DNA from: Rhyzopertha dominica
Taxonomy: Eukaryota; Arthropoda; Insecta; Coleoptera; Bostrichidae
Length of the DNA: 64,000 nt
Assembly: GCA_025024175.1 (NCBI GenBank)
Contig: QCXZ01000041.1
Span: 42,775,786-42,839,785 of the forward strand
Reading direction: 5' to 3'
Part shown: piece by piece, positions 39,535 to 51,510 of the stretch
Position numbering within the stretch: position 1 is the stretch's first letter
Layout of the letters: every line of letters begins with the position of its first letter
Program-made: the position numbers and the translations under genes
Notes under the pieces: model-generated
What the model saw: the letters and a program-made list of their open reading frames with translations, nothing else
Told to the model about the DNA's origin: nothing
Database searches by the model: none

Positions 39535-42500
39535 GTAAGTATTTTAATATTACCAGCCGAAAGCCGTCCAATATCTCTGTGGCCGGAGTGCAAGCCAGTA
39601 ATGCAAAGTTGGAGCGCGAGGGTGAAATTTAATTTTCCGGAAAACACAACTTGAATTTAGTGTTTCGCGAGATTAAAGAAAAACTCATCACGGTTAAGGA
39701 TATTATAATACCTGTTTTGTACGTTTGAGGATTATGCAGAAAGCTGTTAAGATGATATAGGGTCGACGATAAATGTTCGTCGGAATTAAACTCTTTCTCT
39801 GGCCTGTGAATGGAGGAGCCCAGGAAGTTTAAGCAGCGGTTTATGTGTGGTGGCGAATAAGTTATAATAAAAGGAAAAACTACTAAACTCAACAGACACA
39901 AACGTAAAGAATGCAAGGTACGGTACAAAACAAATTTACGAGGATGATGAAACATTTTTCACTAAATCGGGTCGTCCATCACATCTGTAAAAGTAACGTG
40001 TTTGGGCGCTGTTTATGTATCCCCAACAACTGGTTTCAAATATATACCTTATTTTCGTTACGTCAAAATGACGCGTCATACTCCGCCAACCCAATGAAAA
40101 GCAAGATCGATTGAAGCTAGCTGGGGGTTTTAAGTAACCATATTGTCATCTTGAAGTAGCACTGAAGTGCCTGTTCCTATTTTCACACCATAACAATTAT
40201 TCTTTTGTACAGTGTAGCCAGATTATGGGCTATATCCGAAGTATAGCCGGCAATACTGGCTTCGACCTGTAAGATGTAAACTGGTGTGGGTTACGTCACG
40301 CTCGTAAATCGCCAACCTTTAATAATTTTTTCTGCCTTCATATACATCACACGGAAAAACGGACAAATACGGGCCCCTTTATTTTCAATATAGATTCATA
40401 TTGCGAATTAAAAAAATTGGGTGGACGACCCCATTGTCAGATTATGTCCAACACGGAGTAAGAATTCTTATATGGAGTACTACTCTAATGAAATAAGTCA
40501 TTTTTCAGGAAGTGAAATGTTCGTTGTCTGTATTTCAGAAGATTAGAAACAACATCTATGTTACAGGTTGTCTAACTCGGAGAACGTCCGCGTGACGTCA
40601 GCATGGGTACTTATTTTAAACTGAATTACTCTTTTTTCGAGCTTTGGAATAATTTTATGATGTAGGTGGTTATGCCTTTTATCGCTGTAGAATAATGATT
40701 TTACAAAATGCAAGGATTGCTGGGTAGATGGGTGACGCCGTCCGTCATTGTTGGAAGCACGTGGCCTTGTCGGTAAAGACAATATTGTATAGGAAGTTTG
40801 GATTGTTATTTACACGGCTCATCGTAAGTTTGCAAAATTCTTTATGCTTATGGTAATCGTACAACATGTTTGTAGCCTAAAATTATTTTAACGAAAATTT
40901 TACTTATGTCAACTGGAAAGTAAAAACATGGATATTTTCTGTCACTTCCGACAACGTATCTAAACGTCTCTCACCACCTGTTTCTTGTCTCTGAGGACCA
41001 GGTTTTAGTACATCTTTTACACTACCTGTTTCCCTCTCTTTTAACAGCTTTACATATCACTAACTGGGGATTGGTTCTCGGTTAGGACCAGAGTTCGTTA
41101 AAAAAGTTGCGTGCTTCGATTTGTATTGTTTTTGATTGCCTCATCCAACTATTATTAAAATTTGAATTCGTCTATGTTAAATGAACCATTTTTCACAAAA
41201 AAAGTTGTTATTCTTTTTCACAAACCCCACTTTGACAAAAGTGTCGAAATGATCGTTACACTTGGCCCTCTCCTCGGCAAGGCTCTTGTATTTTTTAACG
41301 GAAATCTTAGCTTCTTTTTTACATTTTTTAATTCAATGCCTTGACATGCTCGGACTCACAACAATGAACTGATTTAAATACGAACAGAAAATAGGATGGT
41401 ACTACTTAAAAAACGAAAGTTGGCTGCCATGGTAACTGCGTCGTAAAAAAATTCAAGGTTCAAACCGTGCGAAAATTAGCTAAAACATTTCTTATACGAA
41501 ATGTCTCTAAAAAGTTACTACCATTATTCTATACATATAGGCCACTCTGTATAATAATTATAATGGTAAATATGAAAATTTCAGACAATGAATCGTATGA
41601 AAGTGGGTGATAATCACCTGGGTCTTGGTCCGGTTCATACTGTTTTTCCTATGAGTCACAATTAAAAAAGAGGTATATATTATAAAAGAACTGAATGGGA
41701 TCTTACACCCCTCGTTGTTCAATTCACAGCCGCTACCATACCGGTGAAGATACATAAATATCCGTAGTAAAACCATATATTCCTGCTGAAACAGAAACAA
41801 ACGCAATCTGAGCCTTTGACGAAAAATCGGCAGCAANAACACTACTAAACCATCCTGTATGAAGAACATATAGCTGAAGCAGACAAACAGATGTAAACGC
41901 TTTAAACCAATTACGTACAATTTACCCCGGCATTCATAGAACACTCGCTTCAGCATGTCCTCTGGTTCTAAAACAACGCATTTCATAAAAATTCCGAGCG
42001 CTTTTGCCCTTCTATGAAACACGACACGGGTCCCGCAGTTTCATACGGTGTAACTGAATGACTAGGGACAAGTTAGCAAACTGAAGAAATTCCTAGGAAC
42101 AATGTGTATTAAACGACCCTTCTCTTGCGCGGATGTTCGTGATTACCATAGAAATAGCATGTTTTGCGCGTCCGCTTCTTGTGGACAGCGGAGGAAATGG
42201 CCCTTAGAATTTGTTGCCCCGTAGGCGGATTCTTCCGGGCGACGAGGAAACCTTTAACCGGCTTGACGCGCTTTTACACAGATTTAGAGCTACATTGAAC
42301 ACTGTAGTGTAATACGAGTAGTATTAGCACATCTGCTGCATTTTATCAAAAAAGTAGAAACAATTTCGATACCAAAAGGTAATTATTGCCTTAATGCATT
42401 TTTTAATGGATGTGGTATGCATATGATTAATGGGTTAACAGGCATATGTATGTACTGAAAAAGTATTGCCAGTTTTGACCGCTTATAAGGATTAAATATA

Positions 42501-42792
42501 TGGTGAGTGAAAAGTTTTCGTAAAAAATATTTTACCGGAGTCCTTAGCTGCTACAAAACTTATACTAATTCAACAATAATATATCAATGCTGCTCCAAAG
42601 TTGCAGCATTTCTAACAGACCGATAGTGAATTTTATTTGATAGGGAGTGAACTATCTCCAACGAAATGCCTAGATGTCCATGCCTGCAGAATGTCTAGGA
42701 GAGCTAACTGCTGATATGACAGCACTGATTTTAACATTGCGTCTGATGTAGGCAAGCTGGGTGTTTCCGGTCGCTCGCAAGGCAGTTTAGAC
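39535..42792. other. Long non-coding stretch
   Basis: The longest unexplained frame is 154 codons on the minus strand at 41558-42022 (containing an N at 41837). It includes VVLEPEDMLKRVFYECRGK and hydrophobic runs but matches no family I know. GC-richer patches occur at 40560-40760 and 42120-42280. No gene is assigned. Confidence 0.35.
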
Positions 42793-42796
42793 AATT

Positions 42797-44068
42797 GGGT
42801 ATTATCACTTTTTTTGAAAATTACGTAAAATGAATCTTGATGTGCATATATATCATACGCCATATTAAAAAAAAACAAAAAATATTTGTTGGTAGAGAAT
42901 TTCAGGTCTGAAATTCGAATCTTAGGAGTCACCGCCAAAACTCTTCTATCCAAGGTTATTCAACTCGTGACGTCAAGTGTCATGTAAACATTACCGAGGA
43001 GCGTGCTGTTTAATGGTGTAGTATCATTCTTGTATTGGAAAAGCTTTTGTGTGGTGTTTATTGAAAGGACGGTGTAAGAGGTCGCACCAAAAAGTGATTT
43101 GTGTAGTTTTACAAACATCTATTTCTGTATGGAAAATAAAACAAGTGTTGTATTGTACATGGTTATAAAAGTACTTCAGTCAGTACAGCTAAAAAATTTT
43201 TTGTAGCCGTTCCTCGAGTTTATCAACATATGAAAAAGTTGTTTAAGGCTCCTAGACGTGATATGCCGAAATCGCAAAAGTTTGTTTTTCTGTTGTGAAG
43301 ATCATCTTAATTCTTACTGTAAGTTTTATTATTCTTTTTGTTGTTATTCAGTTTCTATTTTCTTGTAGCTTGAAGGGGATATGCAAAATTATATGCGTTT
43401 AAAGTTGATAGAGGAAAATGTTATAATAAAGAACGACATTGTTCCCCATATATTCTACTGACCGGAAACGAGCCGCAAGAGCTTAGAAAATAAATGGCAA
43501 TTTATATTTATTCTGCCCTCTAAAATAAATGTCAAGTTTAGGGTACATATTTGATTCTTACATTTTTAAGTTTACAAATAGTATGCTTCCAACAACTCAC
43601 TTTTGATCAAATTATCAATGCTACGTTAATTTCATAAAAAGTTCACTTATGCTGTTGTTTTACGTTCCTCATCTCCGCCGCGTTGAACCGCTCATCGCTG
43701 TACACAAATTCCATAACAATGAACGTGCCTTCAGAAGTCATAACTCATAAGTATTTCACTTTTTCTTGGCGTGTTTTAATTCGCTTGTCACAAAATGAAT
43801 GCAAACAACAAACTGATAAATTGACGAGCTGAGGCTGACGCGTGACGCGAAATCCCAGATGTAAACAAGCGGCAATTTACAAGACACCTGACGTCACGGC
43901 CAATATGTTCGCGTTTTGGCGGTTCCTTTAAATATTCACATTTTTAATATTAAAAATACACCTTACGATCCATTTTTTCGAGTTTATAAGCTGTCACAGC
44001 TCTTTTGTGGATTAGATGCTGCCTGTTAATATGCAATTTAATAAAATATAAATACATGGCAAATACCC
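42797..44068 (+). mobile_element. THAP-carrying DNA element, copy 2
   Basis: 1,272 bp from GGGTATTATCAC to CAAATACCC, flanked by AATT at 42793-42796 and 44069-44072. It lies in the same orientation as copies 3 and 4. Both subterminal regions contain ACCGCCAAAAC and TGACGTCA in inverted orientation. It ends 12 bp before a candidate minus-strand exon. Confidence 0.85.
43141..43470 (+). pseudogene. THAP zinc-finger fragment in copy 2
   Basis: Exon 1 reads KCCIVHGYKSTSVSTAKKFF, then VAVPRVYQHMKKLFK and RRDMPKSQKFVFL before a stop where the family has the CCEDHF motif (LCEDHLN in the next frame). The intron at 43319-43368 has donor GTAAGT and acceptor TTGTAG. Exon 2 continues LEGDMQNYMRLKLIEENV and NDIVPHIF. 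CC..HG, the AVP box and the EDH motif in this order identify a THAP (C2CH) domain. It is frameshifted and has lost a zinc ligand (C to Y after HG). Confidence 0.6.
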
Positions 44069-44080
44069 AATTACTCTCAC

Positions 44081-44202
44081 CTGAATAATAACGAGCAGCG
44101 GGTCATCATTTATTGCCCCTTCTTTATCAGTTGACCGTGATGCTTCAGATTGTGCATTCTTTTTCGTTGTTTCTTTATCAAATGCCCCTTTATCATTTCC
44201 AC
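44081..44202 (-). CDS. Candidate exon next to THAP-element copy 2
   Basis: The minus strand has an acceptor-like CATCTATAG at 44203 and a donor CAG|GTGAG at 44081/44080. The 122-bp span between is open and encodes GNDKGAFDKETTKKNAQSEA, SRSTDKEGAINDD and PLLVIIQ. The frame stays open about 30 bp further upstream, so the true acceptor is uncertain. The peptide is charged and low in complexity and I cannot name it. The mobile element lies immediately downstream of the donor, so this could be a host exon with an element in the following intron, or chance. Confidence 0.25.
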
Positions 44203-44232
44203 CTATAGATGTTTGGATACCAAGTAATCTTT

Positions 44233-47200
44233 ATTTTTTCTTTAAAATAAATTATTTTGATCGGACTATTACTTTTAATAAAGTTTTAGTATTAATAAAA
44301 AAGTATTACTGAAATAAAGAAGAATTAATAAAATAGATTATTGCAGTCGATATATTAAAATCTCTAAGCAAGAAGCAAAGCAAATCATCATTGTAACTCA
44401 ATATTTACGTAAATACGCTTTGCGCTCAGAATCTCAGTACGATACCCGTGGCCCATGGCGTCCGCAGTCCGCAGTGTATATTTATACGTATTACTTCTTT
44501 GGACGACTTCAATTCATGAACGCGCTGTTGTTAAAAGTCGCTCCGGCCATCACACACCTTTGCCCCTCAGAAACTAAGTGTTGCACCGGTATACCCCCTT
44601 AAGGTTCTTGTCGTTCCTTTTCCATCTCTTTGACAACTTCTTACCTCCATTTTCTCCTTTCCCCTCGTCGTAGCACAGTGCCGCAATACATCTACGTAGT
44701 AACGCATGAAAATTTAAGGGCATTAAGTCAGTTTTGCTTGTCAATCATCTGTCTTTAACATAATGATTAATTGGTATTTCTTCAAAAAGAAACCTAAACC
44801 CTTCAATTCCAAAAGAACTAAGTATTGAACACACCGTTGAACTACAAAAGCGTCCTCATTCAAAGCTGAATTGATGAGGACTTGTTCAAATGTTCAGTGT
44901 CTTTGAGTCTATGCTTTATACCTATGAAAAATAAATAACCCGTTCATCCGTGCCGCCTAATGCGGAGAGTGAAACCGCAAAGCCTTAAAGCAAACCCGAA
45001 GTCGCTTCGGAATATTTCAATTCGTCGGAGTTCTGAGAAAGACGAGCACTCATTAAAAGGTAATAAAATGGAAACTCCCGCGGGCATCCAGCAGGGAAAA
45101 ACATGAAAGCAGTGGAAGATTTACCTTTAATCCACCTGCTCTTGAAAATCCTCCTTAAGTTTCCGACCGCATTCTAAATATTTTAAACATCCCTTTCCGG
45201 TATTTTTTTGGCCGCGTTCCCAATCAAACTCTAGCTTCGGGCGAAGTATAAAGTTTTATCATGTGAAATTTATAGATTGGTCTCTGTAGGTTTGTTACAG
45301 TTCTAACTTCTTAGACTCTGACCAGAATAAGTTTTCTAAATATTAAAAAAAATGTTTTACGGACAACGAACCTGTAGCTTAATATTTTTACCTTGTTGTT
45401 GTGATTCCAAAGACTAAACAGTAAAATGGTGTGGCTTAAGCATAAAATATATTAAAACTGGTACAAAATGNGATTTTGCATTGTTTATTTTTCTATATCA
45501 AACCGTTTTATATGGAACATATAACGCGTTCTAATATAATAGTTCTTTTTTTAATAATTCTACTGTCGAAACAAGTGGATTTGGTATACTTAATAAAAAC
45601 AAAAAAAAAACAAAGTAAGTTAGATTGGTACGAAAATATTTAGTACGCGTGTGTTATTTAAGTTGCAAGAGACTGCAGCTCAATTATAAAAATTTTTAAA
45701 AATGTTTAAAATAAGGATTGTGCTTTTTACAACTTGCTCTACACCCCCTGGGCACTAACAAACCTATTTTTTCTTAATGGAACATCCGGTGTACTCTTAC
45801 ATTTAACAATTTCCTGTTAAATATATAAAAGTCGTTTTAAAAGCTACCCAAGTGATCTATTTTGTACATTTTCCTCCATATCTGAAGTATTTTAAAATTT
45901 TTTCTAAAAGTAAAGATCTGCTTTTCACCTTTACATGCATGAAAAGACCTTGAACTGCTGCGTGAAACATTTTAGATTGGTTGAAACGGTTTCCTGATGA
46001 ATGAGTTTAAATTTCGCAATTTTGGATCATGCATGGATAACTTGATTTTTTCAATGTAACGGCATATGTATTTCTGCGTCATTACAAGCTTATAGTAATT
46101 TTGTTAATTTCTGTTAAAATAAGCTTGTAGGTGCGTACCAATAAGAGTTTTTGGAGAAATTTGCAAAATAAATAAAAAATAAGATCTTTTTTTTCTGAAA
46201 GATTTCTTGCAAATGTTTATTTTTAAAACATACACAAGGTTTTGTTAATCAGTGTACTGGTTTTAAGAGACAATTTAAAGACACACCGGGATAAAGACAG
46301 TAAGAAGTCAGTTGTGTGAAAAAAAGAATGCAAGTACAAACCTAAGCAATCAACAGACATAATATAGCTAGAATCCTCTATCATCAATATTGCAACACTC
46401 GTTTTAGATAATTTTTTCAGTGGATCGAAAATATTTGATACCTACATAGTAAGAGGTGAAAACAGCATCTTTGTTTCTTTTGACTTTTAAAGATATTTGC
46501 CCTCTTCCAGCACACTGCAAAATCAACAGTAAACTGAGTTATACCTGTTTACTTGTTAAAACAAGTAAAGCATGAGATAGCTAGCGCGCTGACATAAGTA
46601 ACTAATAAATATTGTTACGCCCTCTTTTGCTTCTATCTGAAGGTGTTCATAAAAGAGCAAGCAGTGCCGACTAATCAGTGGAGAAGGGGTGGGCGCCAGG
46701 TAATTTTTTTTTACTGCATACTCCACAAGTATAGGAAACCCATCGAATTACCAAACATAGGTTTACCAAAATGCCAAATAAAATGATACCAGAATCTCAA
46801 TAAGTGTATAATTTAAAATAATATGAAAATTTAAGCCAGTTAATTAAGGTAAGTATATACATACGCTAGAAAAACTACAACAAATCGATTTAAGGTAAGT
46901 ATATATACATATGCAAAAAAAAAGATACGTATTGAACCTATCACCAAATCTTAGATAACTCAATCACTACAGGTAAGTACGTATTTCTGATGCTATATTA
47001 TTTATATTTATCCCTTCACTATTTCAGGCCTTATGATTGCGCGCATTCATTTACAAGCCAATAAAAAGATCTACAAGATATAGAATTGCGTAAGAAAGCA
47101 GTTACGAAAGCCTTAAAAATTGTTTTAAATTAGTTCTCTCCGAATACAGATATTTGTACTTACGTAATAGTATGGTAAGTAATCTACGACAATATCTATT

Positions 47201-48489
47201 GTAAAATGAGTACCTAGTAATAAACAACCGATATTTTAGAACAGCTAACACGTTAATTTTTAATATAACGTTCCAGGTAAACAGCATGCATAAAAAAGTT
47301 TACTCATCCGATAGCGAATTCGTAGATTCCAACAAGGACGGAGAGAAAAGACGGTCGAGCTCAGCAAAAAGATGCAATCCGTTTCTCGAATGTTCGATCG
47401 CCTTAAGAATTAGTAATTGGTCCAAAATGGAGCCAATTCGACCAGCTTCCCGTAATCCAATGGTAATAACCAGGCCTCAAGGATTCGTCGAAGAGATATC
47501 ACCAGAATTTATGTAATATCGTCAAATGAAAGCCTGGGATAGTGGGTGGCTTAACTTTGAATAAGGGTAGCATAAGGTGCTCACAACCCTTACAGATCGG
47601 CGGAGTATCTTTAGATTTTAGTCACAATTCGTGAATGCGATTTTATGGTGAGGTCAGTGCAAAATCCCCAAATGCATGGGATAAATACCATCCAAATTCC
47701 AGAATCCCAAAGATCTAAATATTTCAGATCCAACCCAAAACAACCAAAAGGACGGTATATCACTCGTAGGCAGCTTAAAATCCTGGATATCCCAGAAAAT
47801 GCTAAAATGAATAGCTGAAAATCTGCACTACGCCACTACACCAACGTTCCGCTATCAGATACTCTCTATCAATCGCAACCTTTTTAAGGTACCTAAGAGT
47901 CGAAGAGGGGACTCAAGACAAGTACATGCAGATAGGCCACCTAATTTACAAATCGAATAAAATATTGATGCCGACCCACAACAATGAATAATTAAATTAA
48001 GAATGAATCATAATAAAATAATCAGCTAACTATTGCTAAATAGAAAATGTCCCACAAAAATGAAAGTAAACAATAATTACATTACTGTCTATTTTAGATT
48101 CTAACAATGTATTCACCAGAGCTGCTTTTCTAGACAACTGAAAATGGCATAGGTTGTGCCCGTTTGTAAACAAGATTTAAAAAATTTTTTGGTGAGAGAG
48201 ANTTTGGCGCATTTTTTTTTGTATTGCCGAGATGTATTTAATTGCATTGTAATTATAGCAGATACATTTCTTATAGAAAACAGAAAAGTCCATGTTGTAC
48301 GTTAGGTGCGTTACGTACGTTAGGCCAAGACCAATCCAACGAGCCATCAATGTTCTTCATAAGTAGTAGAAAATGCGCTAAAAAGACGATGAAGGCAGCA
48401 ACAACTTCATACCAAACCCATTGTTACCCTCATTAGTTTCGTAGAGAGACATAATCTACTAATGGATCAGCACTATTAGTTCCGCATTG
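44233..48489. other. Long AT-rich non-coding stretch
   Basis: Three consensus splice-donor-like GTAAGT sites occur within 125 bp (46849, 46895, 46973), the first two inside short direct repeats GGTAAGTATATA. The 76-codon frame at 47286-47516 has no signature. No gene is recognised. Confidence 0.4.
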
Positions 48490-48700
48490 ACAATGTCTGT
48501 CGTTCGACTTTGCTTAAAGAACTGTATTAGTATGGAGCTCAGAGGGTGTTTTACAAGTTGATAAGGTCAGAAAGACACAATGTCAAGCATAAGAGCGGTC
48601 CAACAAGGTGTCCCGCAAGATTCCATGCTGGGACCTAGGCTATTCATCGCTTACATCAACGACTTGTTGGGCGGCACCAATGGGGATGAGGACTAAACGC
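48490..48700 (+). pseudogene. LINE reverse transcriptase relic
   Basis: Motif B reads VQQGVPQDSMLGPRLFIAYI followed by NDLLGGTNGDED from 48599, a close match to [21 protein letters not shown] of Jockey/CR1-type elements. Upstream, in another frame, YGAQRVFYKLIRSERHN fits the segment before motif B. The YADD box is not readable and no ends are visible. Confidence 0.65.
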
Positions 48701-49129
48701 AAGTAACATATTTCAGTAATTTGGGAAGCGGCAAAGGTACTGTGAAGTTTTTGAGTATGCGGCTCGGCACGAGACTGACTACAAAGCAACTTTCGGCATT
48801 TTATTTTAGAAAGCAACTGTATAGATGCACCGATGTTTCTAATATTAGAAAAGAGCGGTGATTCTATCAATTCGGGTATATTTAATAACGTGTACTAATT
48901 TGCTTCGTGCGTGACTTATGTCCACCAAATGGTCTTAATCACAGGTATCCGACAAGAATTTTTAGCTATTCGAACCTTCCTTGTCACTGTTTTGGGGCCA
49001 CCCACCAATTTGTAAACAACTTGGTCCTAAAATTTTACAGTTGGGATCAAAAGCGCGAAGCAACCTGTTTGAAGTGTAAAGAGAGGAAACGGTCGCTAGG
49101 TACAATGTTGGGACTATAAGGAGCATAGT

Positions 49130-49450
49130 CAAAAAGTTACCAAGGAAAATCGCGAAAATCCTTAGTTGTGGTTAGGAGATGAACATTGCCATAAAAGAAT
49201 TGACAATGACGATCCAAAAATGCCCCCTTGACATCCTTTGTTCTTTGTAATGGCCCGTAAGCATTTATGTTACCCACATTTGTCTAATTTTTCCTTCATT
49301 CATTACGGTTGTTGGTCCATAAACAACGTATAACTCCTTGTGGATCCTTTTGCACACAAAATACGAATTGCTGTTCGCACTTTGCAACGGGATCAGCGAT
49401 TGTCGCAGACATTGTTGACTGCATTTACTAACTAGAAGACAGCTGCAACA
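49130..49450 (-). pseudogene. Mariner-like transposase relic with internal deletion
   Basis: The minus strand reads KVRTAIRILCAKGST, then after a frame change IHKELYVVYGPTTVMNEGKI and RQMW. This is the first helix-turn-helix of mariner-type transposases, which have the pattern R-x-I-R-x-L-x-A..EIH-x-x-L-x-x-VYG...V-x-x-W. Next comes MLTGHYKEQRMS, which belongs much further along the enzyme (the WVPxMLTxxHKxQR segment before the catalytic GDETW), so the middle has been deleted. No catalytic residues or terminal repeats are seen. Confidence 0.5.
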
Positions 49451-50383
49451 ACATGGCCTTCAGATGCCCTATTAAGGGTAGGCCGCTACGGCAGCTCGAA
49501 TTTCGGCGGCAAATGGCGGGGTTCAGAGACCTTATTTTTTATTTAAATTTTGATTGATAGAAATTTGCAACTAACACAATTATTTTTAAAGAAAAAGGGC
49601 GCTACCAGCTTTTACATTACTTAAAATTAAATTTTGAAAAAGGCCCAAAACTGGAAAATGCCTAGGTTTTAATAAAACGACTATTGGAGGGGAATTATCT
49701 CTATTAAAAATTTGTGCAATTTAAATTTCATCAGGTACAATTTAGAATAAATTTATATTTTAAATTATCACTGAACTTAGGTTTAACGGAATCGAATTTT
49801 AACATCAATAGTAAGAGTGAGGCCTTGCCGCAAAGCTTTGCTTCAACTCACATGCGTTTTGAAAAAATGTATAGAATTTATGAATGAAATGTTACGTATA
49901 AAGTTTTTAAATGCATTTTTTGAAAAAAAAGTGATTGAAGTGGTACACTTAGCTGTCCACGCCAGCGGCTAAGGATGGTCCGTGCTCTTTCCGACTACTT
50001 CGGAGTGCCGCGCCATCTTATTAGTTGAAATTTATCACTGTCTCCTTCAAAAGGTTGTAACGGCTTTCCCTTTTCATGTAGGTAAGCACACATTAGCTGG
50101 TTCAAAATTTGGCTGCTTAACAAATTTGATTCGCTAATTTGACGGTAGCATGTCTGCAGTCCCACCTTAGAACCCTAACGAAATTATGAAATTGGCGTTA
50201 GTAAATAAAAGATAGAAATAAAATTTAGACAATACCTCGTTCTTATTGAGGTTTACTTCTGTTTCGGCTTCAAAACAAGGCTGGTATGCACAGATCTCAA
50301 ATGTACCGCTGAATTTAAATTAAAAGGTAGGTATTTACACGAAGCTAGTGCACTCGCCAAGCGGTTCTTCCAGAATGCCCTCG
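49451..50383. other. Non-coding stretch
   Basis: Nothing recognised up to the hAT element. Confidence 0.4.
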
Positions 50384-51510
50384 TGCGCGATCAGGGTTGG
50401 CATGATTAAAACAAAATGTTTAAAGCAGAATGTTTTAAATTTGTTTAAAACAACGCTTCTGTTTAAATCTTTGTTTTAAACAAATGTTTAAGATATTTGT
50501 TTTAAACAGTGTTTTTTTCACGACTATTGTACGTGATTCATTAATGATTACTATTAGGCTCGTTTACCCGCCACATATAGATAAACAGGAATATTAGTAA
50601 TTACATATCTACATAATGTCACTTTACATTTGCATAAAAATGAATTGAATTCAAAACCAGGCCGCTTTTTATCGATACAACAGTTATAGAAATTAATAAT
50701 AAACTTAACATTTTTTTTCTGTAGCTATAAATTACAAACATTTTAAAACAACAAATAAAAATCTTAACCTTAACATAACAAAAAAATTTGTATTTCTGGT
50801 CCAATACAACAAAACAATAAATAAGACGTTCATTCAACACTTACTAGATAATTATATCTTTAGCATAATAGAAGAAATAGTTATCAGAACTTCGGAATGT
50901 AAAAAACAAGAAACAAAATATTTTTACTAGTGCAAGCATATCTTTTTCTGCACTTCTTGCATCGAGCTCGCATTTTACTATTTTGTACCTTAATTTTGTT
51001 GAAGTAATTCCACACTGCATTATTCCTCTTACTGGTCATTGTAATTGTTGAACTTTAAACTTTAAACAAGGTCGGTTCCTCGTTGTTAAGGTTGATATTA
51101 GCTCAAATCAACCCAGTAACTAGTATGTGATTGGTCTGGATTTTAAGAACAGAGTTGATTTTCAATTAAAATAGAAAAGAGAAACCGGCTTATAATAACT
51201 AAAATTGTCGCGTAAACGCCGTACACATCGAAACATCGAATACAAATGACAAATGACAACAGGCAATCGTAGTCACCTAGGGATTTTTAGACAACTGCAA
51301 CGCTTTGCGTCATCTACTCGTATTTATTTTCACTAGTACACATAGTAATTTGCATGAGAGTGTATGTTTAAAATAGTGTTTGAAGCGTTTTAAACATGTT
51401 TTCAACTAAATAAGGAAAAAAACAATTTAAACATGATTAAATTTAAAAAAAAACTGTTTGCTTTGTTTAATTTAAAAAAAAACATGTTTTTTGCCAACCC
51501 TGTACGCGAC
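50384..51510. mobile_element. Non-autonomous hAT-type element, copy B
   Basis: The element proper is 50392-51502, starting CAGGGTTGGCATG and ending TTTGCCAACCCTG, an 11-bp perfect terminal inverted repeat. The flanks TGCGCGAT and TACGCGAC agree at 6 of 8 bases, consistent with an aged 8-bp target duplication. It aligns along its whole length with copy A at 7372-8519 in the same orientation, including the TGTTTAAA-rich subterminal palindromes. No transposase. Confidence 0.85.

Noticed and set aside
41558..42022. 154-codon minus-strand frame as a gene
   Set aside because: It is the longest unexplained frame, but it contains an ambiguous base, shows no family signature and has no supporting splice or promoter context.
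42797..44068. Assignment of the THAP element to the P-element superfamily
   Set aside because: P elements have 8-bp target duplications and different termini; here the flanks are AATT and the ends GGGTATT, so the THAP domain alone is not enough.
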